Source of the DNA: an uncultured Bacteroidota bacterium
GTDB lineage: Bacteria > Bacteroidota > Bacteroidia > Chitinophagales > Chitinophagaceae
Direction of reading: 5' to 3'
Assembly: GCA_903906365.1 (NCBI GenBank)
Contig: CAIVKC010000026.1
Coordinates: forward strand, 1 to 36,548
Length of the DNA stretch: 36,548 bases
The number at the start of each line of letters is the position of its first letter. Position 1 is the first letter of the stretch. The notes under the pieces were generated by a model. That model searched no databases and had not been told where the DNA came from. It worked only from the letters and a program-made list of their open reading frames with translations. The position numbers and the translations under genes are program-made. Positions 16,996-25,849 of this stretch are shown one piece after another.

Positions 16996-17676
16996 TCATT
17001 TAGCAATGATGGCCGTACCGGCCAGGTCCGGTAAAGGGACGAAATTAATCTGCATTTCACCGCAAAACTGTTCCACCGCTTTTCTGGCCCCTTTATAATG
17101 ATCGTTGTTGAAGTCGTGGATGAAAATATATCCCCCTTTGACCAGGATGGGATAAAAATACCGAAGCCCGTTATAAACGGGCTCGTAGAGATCCGTATCG
17201 ATGCTGACAAAAACGAAGGCTTCCTGCAGATCTTTTGCGGAATCCGGGAAAAAACCCTGAACGGGCCTACACTTTTCAGGGTAGGGCATTGATTCCATGA
17301 CCGCTTCTACGGAGGTATCCGAAAAATCCTGGGTCCCGGAAGTTAATCCCCTGTCCTTTTCAAGGTTAACATCCCGCTGGTCAAAACCGGCAAAGGTATC
17401 AAAGAGATAAAAAGTTCTGTCTTTAAAATAATGATTGATATATCGGGCAAATTTGCCTTTGTAAACGCCCAATTCAGCTACATGGCCCTTTATACCACGG
17501 CGGTTGATTTCATGGCTGACCAGTTCCAGGGAGGAGAGCCTGATATAGTCAAAATAATTCCTGTCAATGTCCCGGTCCCTTTCCAAATATACCAGGGAGC
17601 TGCTTACAATAACCTTATTTTTCTGCAGGTATTTGCCTAACACAAAATTCAGTCCCTTGGCGATTGCTTTTACCAT
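16996..17676 (-). CDS. TylF/MycF-type class I methyltransferase
   Basis: The 226-residue product belongs to the TylF family of SAM- and metal-dependent O-methyltransferases, which act on sugars of macrolides such as tylosin or on surface glycans. Motif I is HVAELGVYKGKFA (residues about 65-77), then LFDTFAGFDQR, with the metal/acceptor region SIDTDLYEP and GGYIFIHDFNN. The ATG at 17676 is preferred; the frame is open for 27 further codons upstream to an ATG at 17757, but those residues (Gly/Pro/Ala rich) do not resemble the family. It lies 140 bases downstream of mqnA on the same strand. With the GT2-like and FkbM genes it forms a loose glycan-modification patch. Confidence 0.86.
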   Translation of the reverse strand: MVKAIAKGLNFVLGKYLQKNKVIVSSSLVYLERDRDIDRNYFDYIRLSSLELVSHEINRRGIKGHVAELGVYKGKFARYINHYFKDRTFYLFDTFAGFDQRDVNLEKDRGLTSGTQDFSDTSVEAVMESMPYPEKCRPVQGFFPDSAKDLQEAFVFVSIDTDLYEPVYNGLRYFYPILVKGGYIFIHDFNNDHYKGARKAVEQFCGEMQINFVPLPDLAGTAIIAK

Positions 17677-17816
17677 ATTGCAATTTATTTTAAAATCCGG
17701 TAAACCCACTGGGATTATCCTGGCTGGCAGGCCAAGAGCCGGGCCGAATCCGGCCATAAGGGTATCGTATGTTCAGCCGTTTCCAACCTCCCAAATGCGG
17801 CAAATCCCTGCATGCG

Positions 17817-18566
17817 CTACAGGTTAAACCCCGCTATTTTTTGAAGGAACAAAGCGAGTCCCTCCCTTTTGCGGTCATCGAGTTCATAGCGGATATTGAC
17901 GGTATAATACTGTTCCAGGTCAAATGCACTGTAATGCTGTTCCTTCAGTACCGGACCCAGGTCATGGACCCCTACCCCGTTGGCCTGGTTAAACCTGCCT
18001 ACAAAGGATTCGGGAAGCACTTTATTGCTGACCCAGGCTGCGAAAACAAAAGGAAGACCGGTCATGATATTCCAGTATTCACCCAGATCATAAATATAGG
18101 AGGAGGTGTTGCGCTGTTCCAGGGCCCTGTCCCCTATGACTACCCCTGCCGTTGAACCGCCGATCAGGTGGCGGAAGTCTTCCTGGGCATCGACCCATTC
18201 AGGTTCAATTTTCCAGTAATCCCTTAACAGGACCCGGGCCAGCTGCACAGAAGTCCGGCTCTGGTAATCAAGCAGCACCTGTTTTACCTGGTCAATCGGC
18301 ACCTCACTGAACAGGCATACGGATGCCACTTTCCCTTCACAGCCAATGCAGTAGTTGGTGTAGATATGATATTCCTTCATTAGGGGAATGACCGCCACCG
18401 GCACCAATCCGATGTCAATTTCATCATGCAGGAGCATGGAAGCGATCTTTGAAGGGTAATCCATATACAGATCAATCTCTTGCATCAAATCGGTATGCTG
18501 GATTCCATAGAGCAATGGTTTGGTATTCAGGTAGCTTACTGCCCCTACACGTATTTTTCTGTCCAA
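17817..18566 (-). CDS. mqnA: Chorismate dehydratase MqnA (futalosine pathway of menaquinone synthesis)
   Basis: MqnA removes water from chorismate to give 3-[(1-carboxyvinyl)oxy]benzoate, the first step of the futalosine route to menaquinone. The N-terminus IRVGAVSYLNTKPLLYG is the hallmark of the family, and LHDEIDIGLVPVAVIP and GGSTAGVVIGDRAL follow in order. The TTG at 18566 gives MDRKIRVGAV and a 249-residue protein of normal length. The frame is open further upstream to ATGs at 18647 and 18671, but the added residues form an unrelated hydrophobic stretch, those starts overlap purB, and a promoter-like TACTTTTG lies between them and the TTG. The other futalosine genes are not in the window. 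Confidence 0.92.
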   Translation of the reverse strand: MDRKIRVGAVSYLNTKPLLYGIQHTDLMQEIDLYMDYPSKIASMLLHDEIDIGLVPVAVIPLMKEYHIYTNYCIGCEGKVASVCLFSEVPIDQVKQVLLDYQSRTSVQLARVLLRDYWKIEPEWVDAQEDFRHLIGGSTAGVVIGDRALEQRNTSSYIYDLGEYWNIMTGLPFVFAAWVSNKVLPESFVGRFNQANGVGVHDLGPVLKEQHYSAFDLEQYYTVNIRYELDDRKREGLALFLQKIAGFNL

Positions 18567-18593
18567 TTCCTTTGTATTAATTAATTTTGGCAG

Positions 18594-18624
18594 CAAAAGT
18601 ACGGCGGGGAAGGCTAAGAACAAT
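18594..18624 (-). promoter_or_regulatory. Candidate mqnA promoter
   Basis: On the minus strand ATTG (18621-18624) is followed after 19 bases by TACTTTTG (18594-18601), an exact TAnnTTTG box. The predicted transcript would start near 18590, about 24 bases before the TTG, and could not include the more distal ATGs. Confidence 0.6.
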
Positions 18625-18645
18625 ACCTGTCTATAAATCAAATTC

Positions 18646-19989
18646 ATGGAATTAAACCAACTTACTGCCATCTCACCTATCGATGGACGTTACCGAAACC
18701 AACTTTCGCACCTTGCAGACTATTTTTCAGAATACGCCCTGATCAGGTACCGCGTACTGGTCGAAGTAGAATATTTCCTGTTTCTCTCGCAAAAAAGAAT
18801 GTTTTCCCTCCCTGCGGCCACAAAAAAACACCTGCTGGCTGTAGCAGAAAACTTCAACATTGAGGATGCACAGCTGATCAAGGACACAGAAAAGATTACC
18901 AACCACGACGTAAAAGCCGTTGAGTATTTTCTTAAGACAAAACTCGACGAAGTGGATGCGGGGTCGCTCAAGGAATGGGTGCACTTTGGCCTTACCTCTC
19001 AGGACATCAACAACACAGCCATTCCGCTGCTCTGGAAACATGCTATGGAATTTGAATACCTGCCTGCCCTGCTGAATCTGAACCGCCAGTTGAAGCTGCT
19101 GTGCGAACAATGGAATGGAATTTCCATGCTTGCCCGCACACATGGACAGCCGGCCAGCCCGACAAAACTGGGTAAAGAAATCATGGTTTTTGTAGAAAGA
19201 ATTGAAAACCAGGCCGAACTGCTTATCCAGATTCCATTTTCGGCCAAGTTTGGGGGTGCTACCGGAAATTTCAATGCCCATTATGTAGCATTTCCCAAAA
19301 AGGACTGGACCAAGTTGGGTAACGAATTTGTAGAAGGAACACTGGGCCTCCAGCGCCAGCAGTATACCACCCAGATTGAGCATTATGATAATCTGGCTGC
19401 CCATTTTGACAACCTGAAAAGACTCAACAATATTCTGATAGATTTCTGCAGGGACGTATGGACCTATGTCTCCATGGATTATTTTAAGCAAAAAACCAAA
19501 AAGGGCGAAGTGGGTTCCTCTGCCATGCCCCATAAGGTAAACCCGATTGATTTTGAGAATGCCGAAGGCAACCTGGGTGTAGCCAATGCTCTTTTTGAAC
19601 ATTTCTCCTCCAAATTACCCATATCCAGGTTACAGCGTGACCTCACGGATTCAACCGTGCTCAGAAATATCGGAGTGCCTTTTGCCCACACCATCCTTGC
19701 CATGAAGTCAATTGAAAAGGGATTGGACAAACTCGTACTCAATGAAGAAAAGCTGAAGCTGGATCTGGAAAACAACTGGGCTGTGGTGGCAGAAGCCATA
19801 CAGACCGTTCTGAGGCGGGAGAACTATCCCAAGCCCTACGAGGCCCTCAAGGATCTGACCAGGGGTAAGTCGGTTATCAACAAGCAATCCATCCATCAGT
19901 TCATTGATGGACTCAAAATTTCGGTAGGCCTGAAAAAAGAATTAAAGAAAATAACCCCACACAACTATACGGGCATCCCGGTGAGGTAA
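18646..19989 (+). CDS. purB: Adenylosuccinate lyase PurB
   Basis: PurB catalyses two steps of purine synthesis: cleavage of SAICAR to AICAR and of adenylosuccinate to AMP, both with loss of fumarate. The 447-residue product starts MELNQLTAISPIDGRY, the usual start of the E. coli-type enzyme. ARTHGQPASPTKLGKE (near residue 165) carries a catalytic His, and the superfamily signature SSAMPHKVNPIDFENAE (from about residue 290) contains the mobile catalytic Ser loop. It is complete and cytoplasmic. It is divergent from mqnA, whose promoter lies in the 79 bases between the two, and ends 12 bases before the convergent acetyltransferase gene. Confidence 0.97.
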   Translation: MELNQLTAISPIDGRYRNQLSHLADYFSEYALIRYRVLVEVEYFLFLSQKRMFSLPAATKKHLLAVAENFNIEDAQLIKDTEKITNHDVKAVEYFLKTKLDEVDAGSLKEWVHFGLTSQDINNTAIPLLWKHAMEFEYLPALLNLNRQLKLLCEQWNGISMLARTHGQPASPTKLGKEIMVFVERIENQAELLIQIPFSAKFGGATGNFNAHYVAFPKKDWTKLGNEFVEGTLGLQRQQYTTQIEHYDNLAAHFDNLKRLNNILIDFCRDVWTYVSMDYFKQKTKKGEVGSSAMPHKVNPIDFENAEGNLGVANALFEHFSSKLPISRLQRDLTDSTVLRNIGVPFAHTILAMKSIEKGLDKLVLNEEKLKLDLENNWAVVAEAIQTVLRRENYPKPYEALKDLTRGKSVINKQSIHQFIDGLKISVGLKKELKKITPHNYTGIPVR

Positions 19990-20001
19990 GCGGAGTGAGC
20001 C

Positions 20002-21012
20002 CTATTTAACCGCTATTTTCCACCACAGCATATGGCCCTTTTTGAAAAAGGGCTGAAAACGGTTTTTCTCCACTACCCGGATGGAGGCCCTGTTGTTTTC
20101 TTCGGTTTCGGCAAGAATAAAATAGACTTCCGGTCTGGACCGGGCCCATTGGATGATTGCTCCCACGGCCTCTGTCATAAATCCCTGTCCACGCCTGGAA
20201 GGCATGGTTCCATAACCAATTTCAATCTCCCCGGATTTGTCGGGCGGGCCCTTGAAACCGAGTTCGGCCACAATCTGACGGGAGGATTTTTCAATGACCA
20301 GCCAGAAGGTATGAAAAAGATAGTTATCCAGTTTTGACCTCTTCATTTTAGGCAGCGCAATGAGATTGACCATATCACGCACTTGCGGTGATACGGTCCG
20401 TTGGTTTTGACCAAGGGCCCATTGCTTTTCAAATTTGTCCCCTCCCTCCAGGTACAGGGCCAGCTGGGGAACACTGAGGGGAACCAGAACCAGCCGATCG
20501 GTTTCCAGGAGCGATGCATTAATTCTGGTAAACCTCCGCAGGACATTCTTTTCCTCCGCATAATCGGACATCCTTTCAAATCCGCATTTTAAGAGCACCT
20601 TTTGGGAGGCTACATTGTCAGGATGTGTAATGGCCACCACCGATGCAATCAATAACCTTTCAAAAGCGTATTGAAGCCCTCCGGTCAATACTTCCACGGC
20701 AAATCCCCTGCCCCAGTATTCACTAAAAAAAGCGTAACCAATCTCCACGCTGCCTTCCAGTTTTTCCGAAGGCTTAAGCATAAATGAACCTATGAACCTG
20801 GAACTGGTCTTTTCGATGACAGCCCATCTCCCGAACTGGGGGAAACCCTGATAATACTGGATATTCTGTTGTAAAAAATCATAAGCCTGATCCCAGTCCT
20901 GGGGAGGCCGGATATAACGCATGACCTGCTCATTGCTGTTGAACTGGTAGAATTCTTCAAGGTCATCCCTGGTAAGCTGGCGAACCAATAGACGGGATGT
21001 TTCGAAGATCAT
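20002..21012 (-). CDS. Tandem GNAT acetyltransferase (two RimJ/RimL-like domains)
   Basis: The 336-residue protein contains two GNAT domains in one chain. Domain 1 (about 1-165) starts FETSRLLVRQLTRDDLEEF and has the acetyl-CoA loop YWGRGFAVEVL; domain 2 (about 168-336) starts LLETDRLVLVPLS and has RRGQGFMTEAV. Each also has the Asn-x-x-Ser segment (DNVASQKVLLKCGFER; NRASIRVVEKNRF) of RimJ/RimL-type enzymes. Such enzymes acetylate N-termini of ribosomal proteins or small amines. It follows prfC with only 5 bases between them, so the two are co-transcribed, which is compatible with a substrate in the translation apparatus. The tandem arrangement could reflect one active and one regulatory domain. 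Confidence 0.88.
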   Translation of the reverse strand: MIFETSRLLVRQLTRDDLEEFYQFNSNEQVMRYIRPPQDWDQAYDFLQQNIQYYQGFPQFGRWAVIEKTSSRFIGSFMLKPSEKLEGSVEIGYAFFSEYWGRGFAVEVLTGGLQYAFERLLIASVVAITHPDNVASQKVLLKCGFERMSDYAEEKNVLRRFTRINASLLETDRLVLVPLSVPQLALYLEGGDKFEKQWALGQNQRTVSPQVRDMVNLIALPKMKRSKLDNYLFHTFWLVIEKSSRQIVAELGFKGPPDKSGEIEIGYGTMPSRRGQGFMTEAVGAIIQWARSRPEVYFILAETEENNRASIRVVEKNRFQPFFKKGHMLWWKIAVK

Positions 21013-21017
21013 AGGGT

Positions 21018-22604
21018 TTATTTGTGAATTTCGGAAGTAAAATGAAATTCAATAGCCGGGTTATTTGTCCTTTCCGTATTTAAAAACCATTCGCTCTGAG
21101 CCAGATAAACCAGGTGCCCGTCCTTATCCTCAGCAATATTGGCATGTTTGAAACGGATGAATTCTTCCAGTTTTTTGGGGTCGGCACTGGTTATCCAGCA
21201 GGCTTTATAAAATGGCAGGGCATTAAACTGAACGGAGGCGCTGTATTCATGCAACAGGCGATACTGGATCACTTCAAACTGCAATTCACCCACACACCCT
21301 ATTATTTTCTTATTCCCTCCGAACTGGGTAAACAATTGGGCAACCCCCTCATCTGTGAGCTGAAGAAGCCCTTTTTCCAATTGTTTGGTTTTCATTGGAT
21401 CCTTATTGACAACTTCTTTGAAGATTTCCGGGGAAAAGGAAGGGATGCCAGTGAAATAAAAATCTTCCCCTTCTGTCAGTGTATCGCCTATTTTAAAATT
21501 GCCCGTATCAAACAGGCCAATAACATCCCCCGGATAGGCCGATTCAATGACGTCTTTGTCACGGGCCAGAAAGCTGTAGGGATTGGAGAAGCGCACTTCC
21601 CGGTCCAGCCTGACATGGTGGAAATATTTATTTCTTTCAAATTTTCCGCTGCAAACCCGTAAAAAGGCAATTCTATCCCGGTGTTTGGGGTCGAGATTGG
21701 CATGTATCTTAAATATGAACCCGCTAAAATTATCTTCTTCAACGTCCAGGTGACGGGTAGATGTTTCCCTGCTTTGGGGTCTTGGTGCAATCCTGATAAA
21801 GGTATCGAGCATCTCCCTGACTCCGAAATTATTGATCGCACTTCCAAAGAATACGGGGGCCACTTTCCCGGCCAGGTATTCCTCGACGTTTAACTGACCA
21901 TGAACCCCATCCACCAATTCCACGTCCTCCCGCAGGGCGGCGGCATCTTTTTCACCCAGTTTTTCATCCAGCACCGGACTTTCCAGATCATCGATCTTAA
22001 CGGTATCCTCGTCGGCAGCTTTGGTATTGGCAGTAAACAGTACGAGACTTTTGTCAAATAGGTTATAAACCCCTTTGAAGTCCTTTCCGCTGTTGATGGG
22101 CCAGGCCATGGGATGAAGGGGCAGGTGCAGTTCTTTTTCAATTTCTTCCAGCAGGTCAAACCGGTTCTTGCCATCCCGGTCCATCTTATTAATAAATACG
22201 ATGACCGGTGTATTTCTCATGCGGCAGACTTCCATCAGCCTGCGTGTCTGCGCCTCTACCCCGTTTACAGAGTCGATGACCAGGATTACACTGTCAACTG
22301 CGGTCAGGGTGCGATAGGTATCTTCTGCAAAATCCTTATGGCCGGGAGTGTCCAGTAAATTGATCAATACGCCCTTATACTCAAAACTCATCACCGAGGT
22401 GGCCACGGAAATACCACGCTGGCGCTCAATTTCCATAAAATCGCTGGTCGCGTGTTTTTTGATTTTGTTGCTTTTAACGGCTCCGGCTGTCTGAATGGCA
22501 CCCCCGAAAAGCAGTAATTTCTCGGTAAGTGTGGTTTTACCGGCATCCGGGTGGGATATGATGGCAAAAGTCCTGCGCTTATTGATTTCGTTTGTATATT
22601 TCAT
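21018..22604 (-). CDS. prfC: Peptide chain release factor 3
   Basis: RF3 is the GTPase that removes RF1 or RF2 from the ribosome after peptide release. The 528-residue product matches the E. coli protein along its length. The P-loop is SHPDAGKT (residues 17-24), switch II contains DTPGH (85-89), and NKMD (139-142) reads guanine. The effector region [12 protein letters not shown] is also intact. The ATG at 22604 ([12 protein letters not shown]) matches the family start; an ATG four codons upstream is less likely. It is the first gene of a two-gene unit with the tandem GNAT gene, with a TACCTTTG box about 90 bases upstream. Confidence 0.96.
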   Translation of the reverse strand: MKYTNEINKRRTFAIISHPDAGKTTLTEKLLLFGGAIQTAGAVKSNKIKKHATSDFMEIERQRGISVATSVMSFEYKGVLINLLDTPGHKDFAEDTYRTLTAVDSVILVIDSVNGVEAQTRRLMEVCRMRNTPVIVFINKMDRDGKNRFDLLEEIEKELHLPLHPMAWPINSGKDFKGVYNLFDKSLVLFTANTKAADEDTVKIDDLESPVLDEKLGEKDAAALREDVELVDGVHGQLNVEEYLAGKVAPVFFGSAINNFGVREMLDTFIRIAPRPQSRETSTRHLDVEEDNFSGFIFKIHANLDPKHRDRIAFLRVCSGKFERNKYFHHVRLDREVRFSNPYSFLARDKDVIESAYPGDVIGLFDTGNFKIGDTLTEGEDFYFTGIPSFSPEIFKEVVNKDPMKTKQLEKGLLQLTDEGVAQLFTQFGGNKKIIGCVGELQFEVIQYRLLHEYSASVQFNALPFYKACWITSADPKKLEEFIRFKHANIAEDKDGHLVYLAQSEWFLNTERTNNPAIEFHFTSEIHK

Positions 22605-22695
22605 AATAGTTATCAATTCTCAAAGGTGGCTGATTCGCCATTTGACCAGGCAGTTTTAACCGGGTCTTGGTCAGGCCATACCTAATTTAAGGCGG

Positions 22696-22710
22696 CAAAG
22701 GTACACTTTG
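22696..22710. promoter_or_regulatory. Symmetric promoter-like element between prfC and the DUF2252 gene
   Basis: CAAAG-GTACA-CTTTG is a perfect inverted repeat. On the minus strand it contains TACCTTTG, an exact -7 consensus for prfC (leader about 88 bases). On the plus strand it gives TACACTTTG, one base longer than the consensus, reading toward the DUF2252 gene. No convincing -33 box is seen on either side. Confidence 0.45.
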
Positions 22711-22828
22711 GCCTTGATTTTTCTTGGAAGATCCTTCCCGGCAGTATATCGGCCCAGGCCATAATATGTTTTTATGGGAATCCTTTGCTCCGGCAGGTTT
22801 TTAAAGATATGTTAACAAGTATTGAGTT

Positions 22829-24121
22829 TTGCTAATCTGGTTAAACTTGATTTACTTTAAGATCATAAATTCATCTCCCTTGCCCACCATTGCCGAAAGA
22901 ATCAAGCTTTTCAACAGCGACCGGCTTGCCCGGTATACCCCTCTTAAATATGAGATGATGGCAGAAAGCGCTTTTCGGTTTTTCCGTGGAAGTTGCCATC
23001 TTTTTTATGAAGATCTGGGGAAATCAGATGCGTTCACCCAGCACCCCGTTACCTGGATCTGCGGCGATCTCCACCTGGAAAATTTTGGAAGCTTCAAAGG
23101 AAATAACCGACTGGTTTACTTTGACTTAAATGATTTCGACGAGTCCCTTCTGGCGCCTCTTACCTGGGAAATTGCCAGGATGGTGACCAGTATTTTTATC
23201 GGATTTGAATCCCTGCACATCAACCGGGGCGAAGCACTCCAGATTGTAAAGGCATTCCTCAGGGCCTATGCCTTTACCCTGGGGAAAGGCAAAGCCCAAT
23301 ATGTAGAGCCTGAGACTGCCTCTGGGATTGTAAAATCTTTTCTGGACAAAATCACTGACCGCAAACAAAAGACCTTACTGGCCCAGTATGCCATCATAAA
23401 GAATAAAACCAAGCACGCTGCTTTCCGAACCGGAAAGCCCAGACTCTTTGAAATAGATGCCAGGGAGAAAAAGGAACTGGCCCTTGAAATGACCCGCTGG
23501 ATGAAAATCAACCACCAGAAACACTATGCTTTCCGGGTAATTGATGTAAACTTTCGCATCGCCGGTACGGGCAGTGTAGGTGTGAAAAGATATGTGTTCC
23601 TGGTTCAAAGTACCATAAACCCCAAAAAATTCATGCTGATCGATATGAAGCAGGCAAAGCCCTCTTCGGTAGCCCCCTACATAAAGGTCCTGCAACCGGC
23701 ATGGGTTTCCGAAGCAGAAAGGGTGGTTTCCATACAGGATCGGATGCAAAGTACCCCCCCTGCCCTGCTTGGAACACTGACCTATAAGGGCGATAGCTAT
23801 GTGGTAAAAGAACTCCAACCCACTGCTGACAAAATTGATTTCCTGGTAATAAAAGACAGGTACGCGGATATCCGGCAGATAATCGGGGAGATGGGAATGT
23901 TAACCGCCTCGGCACAACTGAGGAGTTCAGGCAGGCAGGGATCAGCCATAGCGGATGAACTCATAGCATTTGGCAACGACACCCACTGGCAGCAGGATAT
24001 CATCAAATACGCACAGCACTATTCCAGCCAGGTCAAAAGGGACTACCAATCCTTCCTTAGGGTATATAACAAAGGCGGATTTTCTCAAAAAACCGGCATT
24101 CCCCACCCAAAAGCCTCCTAA
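22829..24121 (+). CDS. DUF2252 family protein (kinase-fold-like)
   Basis: This 430-residue protein belongs to the DUF2252 family, which is thought to share the fold of aminoglycoside phosphotransferases and other small-molecule kinases. The motif ICGDLHLENFG (residues 77-87) matches the catalytic loop pattern HGDxxxxN, with Asp80 as candidate base and Asn85 as metal ligand, and FDLNDFDE (98-105) is in the place of the metal-binding DFG. The N-terminal YTPLKYEMMAESAFRFFRG is the family's usual entry motif. No ATG exists before this motif, so the start is non-ATG: TTG at 22829 is given, with TTGs at 22847 and 22880 as alternatives. The substrate is unknown. It is monocistronic, ending at a strong terminator. 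Confidence 0.87.
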   Translation: MLIWLNLIYFKIINSSPLPTIAERIKLFNSDRLARYTPLKYEMMAESAFRFFRGSCHLFYEDLGKSDAFTQHPVTWICGDLHLENFGSFKGNNRLVYFDLNDFDESLLAPLTWEIARMVTSIFIGFESLHINRGEALQIVKAFLRAYAFTLGKGKAQYVEPETASGIVKSFLDKITDRKQKTLLAQYAIIKNKTKHAAFRTGKPRLFEIDAREKKELALEMTRWMKINHQKHYAFRVIDVNFRIAGTGSVGVKRYVFLVQSTINPKKFMLIDMKQAKPSSVAPYIKVLQPAWVSEAERVVSIQDRMQSTPPALLGTLTYKGDSYVVKELQPTADKIDFLVIKDRYADIRQIIGEMGMLTASAQLRSSGRQGSAIADELIAFGNDTHWQQDIIKYAQHYSSQVKRDYQSFLRVYNKGGFSQKTGIPHPKAS

Positions 24122-24152
24122 GTTCCTGGAGGCCGGCCCCGGTGGCAATATC

Positions 24153-24189
24153 CAAAAAGAAATGGTGCAACTGCATGCACCATTCTTTT
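24153..24189. terminator. Bidirectional Rho-independent terminator
   Basis: ATGGTGCA (24162-24169) and TGCACCAT (24176-24183) form a perfect 8-bp stem with a 6-base loop, flanked by AAAAAGAA on the left and TCTTTT on the right. It works in both directions and sits 30-70 bases after the DUF2252 stop and about 170 bases past the convergent serine hydrolase stop. Confidence 0.8.
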
Positions 24190-24329
24190 AACCGAAACCT
24201 ATAACTAAGGGCAGGGGATTAATTATCAATACAGTTGAACAAAAAGGTGGACTCATTTTTCCTTTTACTACCCGGTATCAATCCCTGGTTAGGCCACCGG
24301 GTCACACTGTACCAAAAGCGCCCTTCATT

Positions 24330-24349
24330 AAAATACCCCGGCCACCGGG
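24330..24349 (-). terminator. Possible terminator of the serine hydrolase gene
   Basis: On the minus strand CCCGG-TGG-CCGGG is followed by GTATTTT, ten bases after the stop codon. The T-run is short, so it could be only a hairpin ahead of the stronger bidirectional terminator. Confidence 0.45.
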
Positions 24350-24358
24350 CAGGCAGGC

Positions 24359-25795
24359 TTAAAACAGATCATATCCCGGCCAAACACTGGTAGAGGATTG
24401 GGCCGACCAGAAAATATTATCCAGGTCAGCCGCAAAATTTGTATTCAGGCTCCTGGTATTGGTTAGTATTACAAAATTGAAATTTCCCTGGGAAACCGTT
24501 CTTGCATCCTCGGTAGCCGTGCCGGGAAGACTTCCCAGATGCCACCAGTTGTTGGCACTGTTTACAGACCATCCGCAGGCATAATTGGGGTTGGGAACAG
24601 AGCCTGCCGTCATCAGGGAGATGGCATTGGATGAAATAATATCCGTTTTTGAAGGAAACCCATCCACATGAACGATCACACGGGCCATATCCGTAGCAGT
24701 GGCCAGCCATCCTCCATGCGCGTCCATCCTGGAAATATTATAGATGTACGGATTTTCGCCTCCCTGCCCATAATATTTCACCTCATTGGTAATCCGGTCC
24801 GCCAGCGTATTACCCGCGATGGTCATATCCGAAATACCCGAAGGTTGCAGCACAAGCGACTGAACAGCCTGTTGGTAAGAAACACCGGTGATTTTTTCAA
24901 TTACCCTTCCCAGTACACAATAGCCAAAATTGGAATAGGCATAGGCCGTTCCCGGCACATTGTCCAAGGGACGGTTGTCCAACACCCATCCTATCAGCTG
25001 CCGGGCGGTCATGGTAGGATTGGTAAACATGGGATCCGTGCCGTCATTGGGCCATCCCCCGGAGGTATGGTGCAACAGTTCGTCTACGGTAATATCAGTT
25101 ATGTGCGGACTGTAGGGCGGGGTTCCAAAATCGGTACCCAGGATGGCCCCAGCACCAAATACTTTATCACTGGTATGTATTTTTCCCTGGTCGAGGAGTT
25201 TCATAATGGCTATGGATGTAAGCTGTTTGGATACACTGGCCAGACGGTAGAGATTATTGTTGGCTGCAGCCTGGTTATTTTCCACATCCGCCTTTCCATA
25301 TGATTTGACATAAACCAGTTTTTCATTTTTTGTAATTGCCAGGGACAGCCCTGGAATATTATAATTCGTCATAATAGTATTGACTACCTGATCAACCGTG
25401 GAGATATCCGTGGTCAGATTTACGGAGTAGCTCTGCTGGCTGCCATCTTCAGCTGTAACCACATAAGTAACGGGCCCCGAGAAATCAACCGCCGTCGCCG
25501 AACTGGTCTGGGTAATACCATTGACTGTGACTGAAGCCTTGTCAGATACCGAAAACGATGCCTTCAGGGATGTCCTGGGGGTACCCGGTGGCAGGAACAA
25601 ATGGATGGCTGCCCCGGAAATTGAGGCATCGGCATCAATACTTATTGCCGGATTATCTGCCTTAAGAATGTTAAAGCCTGTCAAACTTTTTGCGCTCGAT
25701 TTTGCAACCGCGGGCGTAGTACTGCTTTTAGAACAGGATACAAGAATGTAAATGAACACCATGCAAGTGCTATAAAAATTCATCCCTTTCATCAT
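24359..25795 (-). CDS. Serine hydrolase lipoprotein (beta-lactamase class C / PBP4* family)
   Basis: This 478-residue protein begins with a lipoprotein signal ending in LVSC (Cys21), so it is anchored in the cell envelope. Residues about 35-128 form a beta-sandwich of the DUF5018-like type that often precedes envelope enzymes in Bacteroidota (ITQTSSATAVDFSGPVTY, then EDGSQQSYSVNL). The catalytic domain has Ser187-x-x-Lys190 (SVSK), Tyr287-Ser-Asn (YSN) and His419-Leu-Gly (HLG), the three motifs of class C-like serine hydrolases. Such proteins act as D-aminopeptidases, esterases or muramyl-peptide enzymes; antibiotic hydrolysis should not be assumed. The first ATG (25795) is used; others at codons 2 and 5 are possible. 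An exact TAnnTTTG promoter box lies just upstream. Confidence 0.9.
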   Translation of the reverse strand: MMKGMNFYSTCMVFIYILVSCSKSSTTPAVAKSSAKSLTGFNILKADNPAISIDADASISGAAIHLFLPPGTPRTSLKASFSVSDKASVTVNGITQTSSATAVDFSGPVTYVVTAEDGSQQSYSVNLTTDISTVDQVVNTIMTNYNIPGLSLAITKNEKLVYVKSYGKADVENNQAAANNNLYRLASVSKQLTSIAIMKLLDQGKIHTSDKVFGAGAILGTDFGTPPYSPHITDITVDELLHHTSGGWPNDGTDPMFTNPTMTARQLIGWVLDNRPLDNVPGTAYAYSNFGYCVLGRVIEKITGVSYQQAVQSLVLQPSGISDMTIAGNTLADRITNEVKYYGQGGENPYIYNISRMDAHGGWLATATDMARVIVHVDGFPSKTDIISSNAISLMTAGSVPNPNYACGWSVNSANNWWHLGSLPGTATEDARTVSQGNFNFVILTNTRSLNTNFAADLDNIFWSAQSSTSVWPGYDLF

Positions 25796-25817
25796 TTGTT
25801 AGTAATGGTTCAAAGTT

Positions 25818-25849
25818 CAAAGGTATCGGACTCCGTTAACGCTGTCAAT
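25818..25849 (-). promoter_or_regulatory. Candidate promoter of the serine hydrolase gene
   Basis: On the minus strand ATTG (25846-25849), 20 bases, then TACCTTTG (25818-25825), an exact -7 consensus. The leader would be about 19 bases. The -7 box is identical to that of prfC. Confidence 0.6.

Noticed and set aside
18727-19602. 291-codon frame antisense to purB
   Set aside because: purB is complete on the plus strand; the antisense is a codon-bias shadow.
24359-25795. Antibiotic-resistance class C beta-lactamase
   Set aside because: The three motifs fit the wider serine hydrolase family, and the lipoprotein anchor and N-terminal DUF5018-like domain are not features of AmpC.
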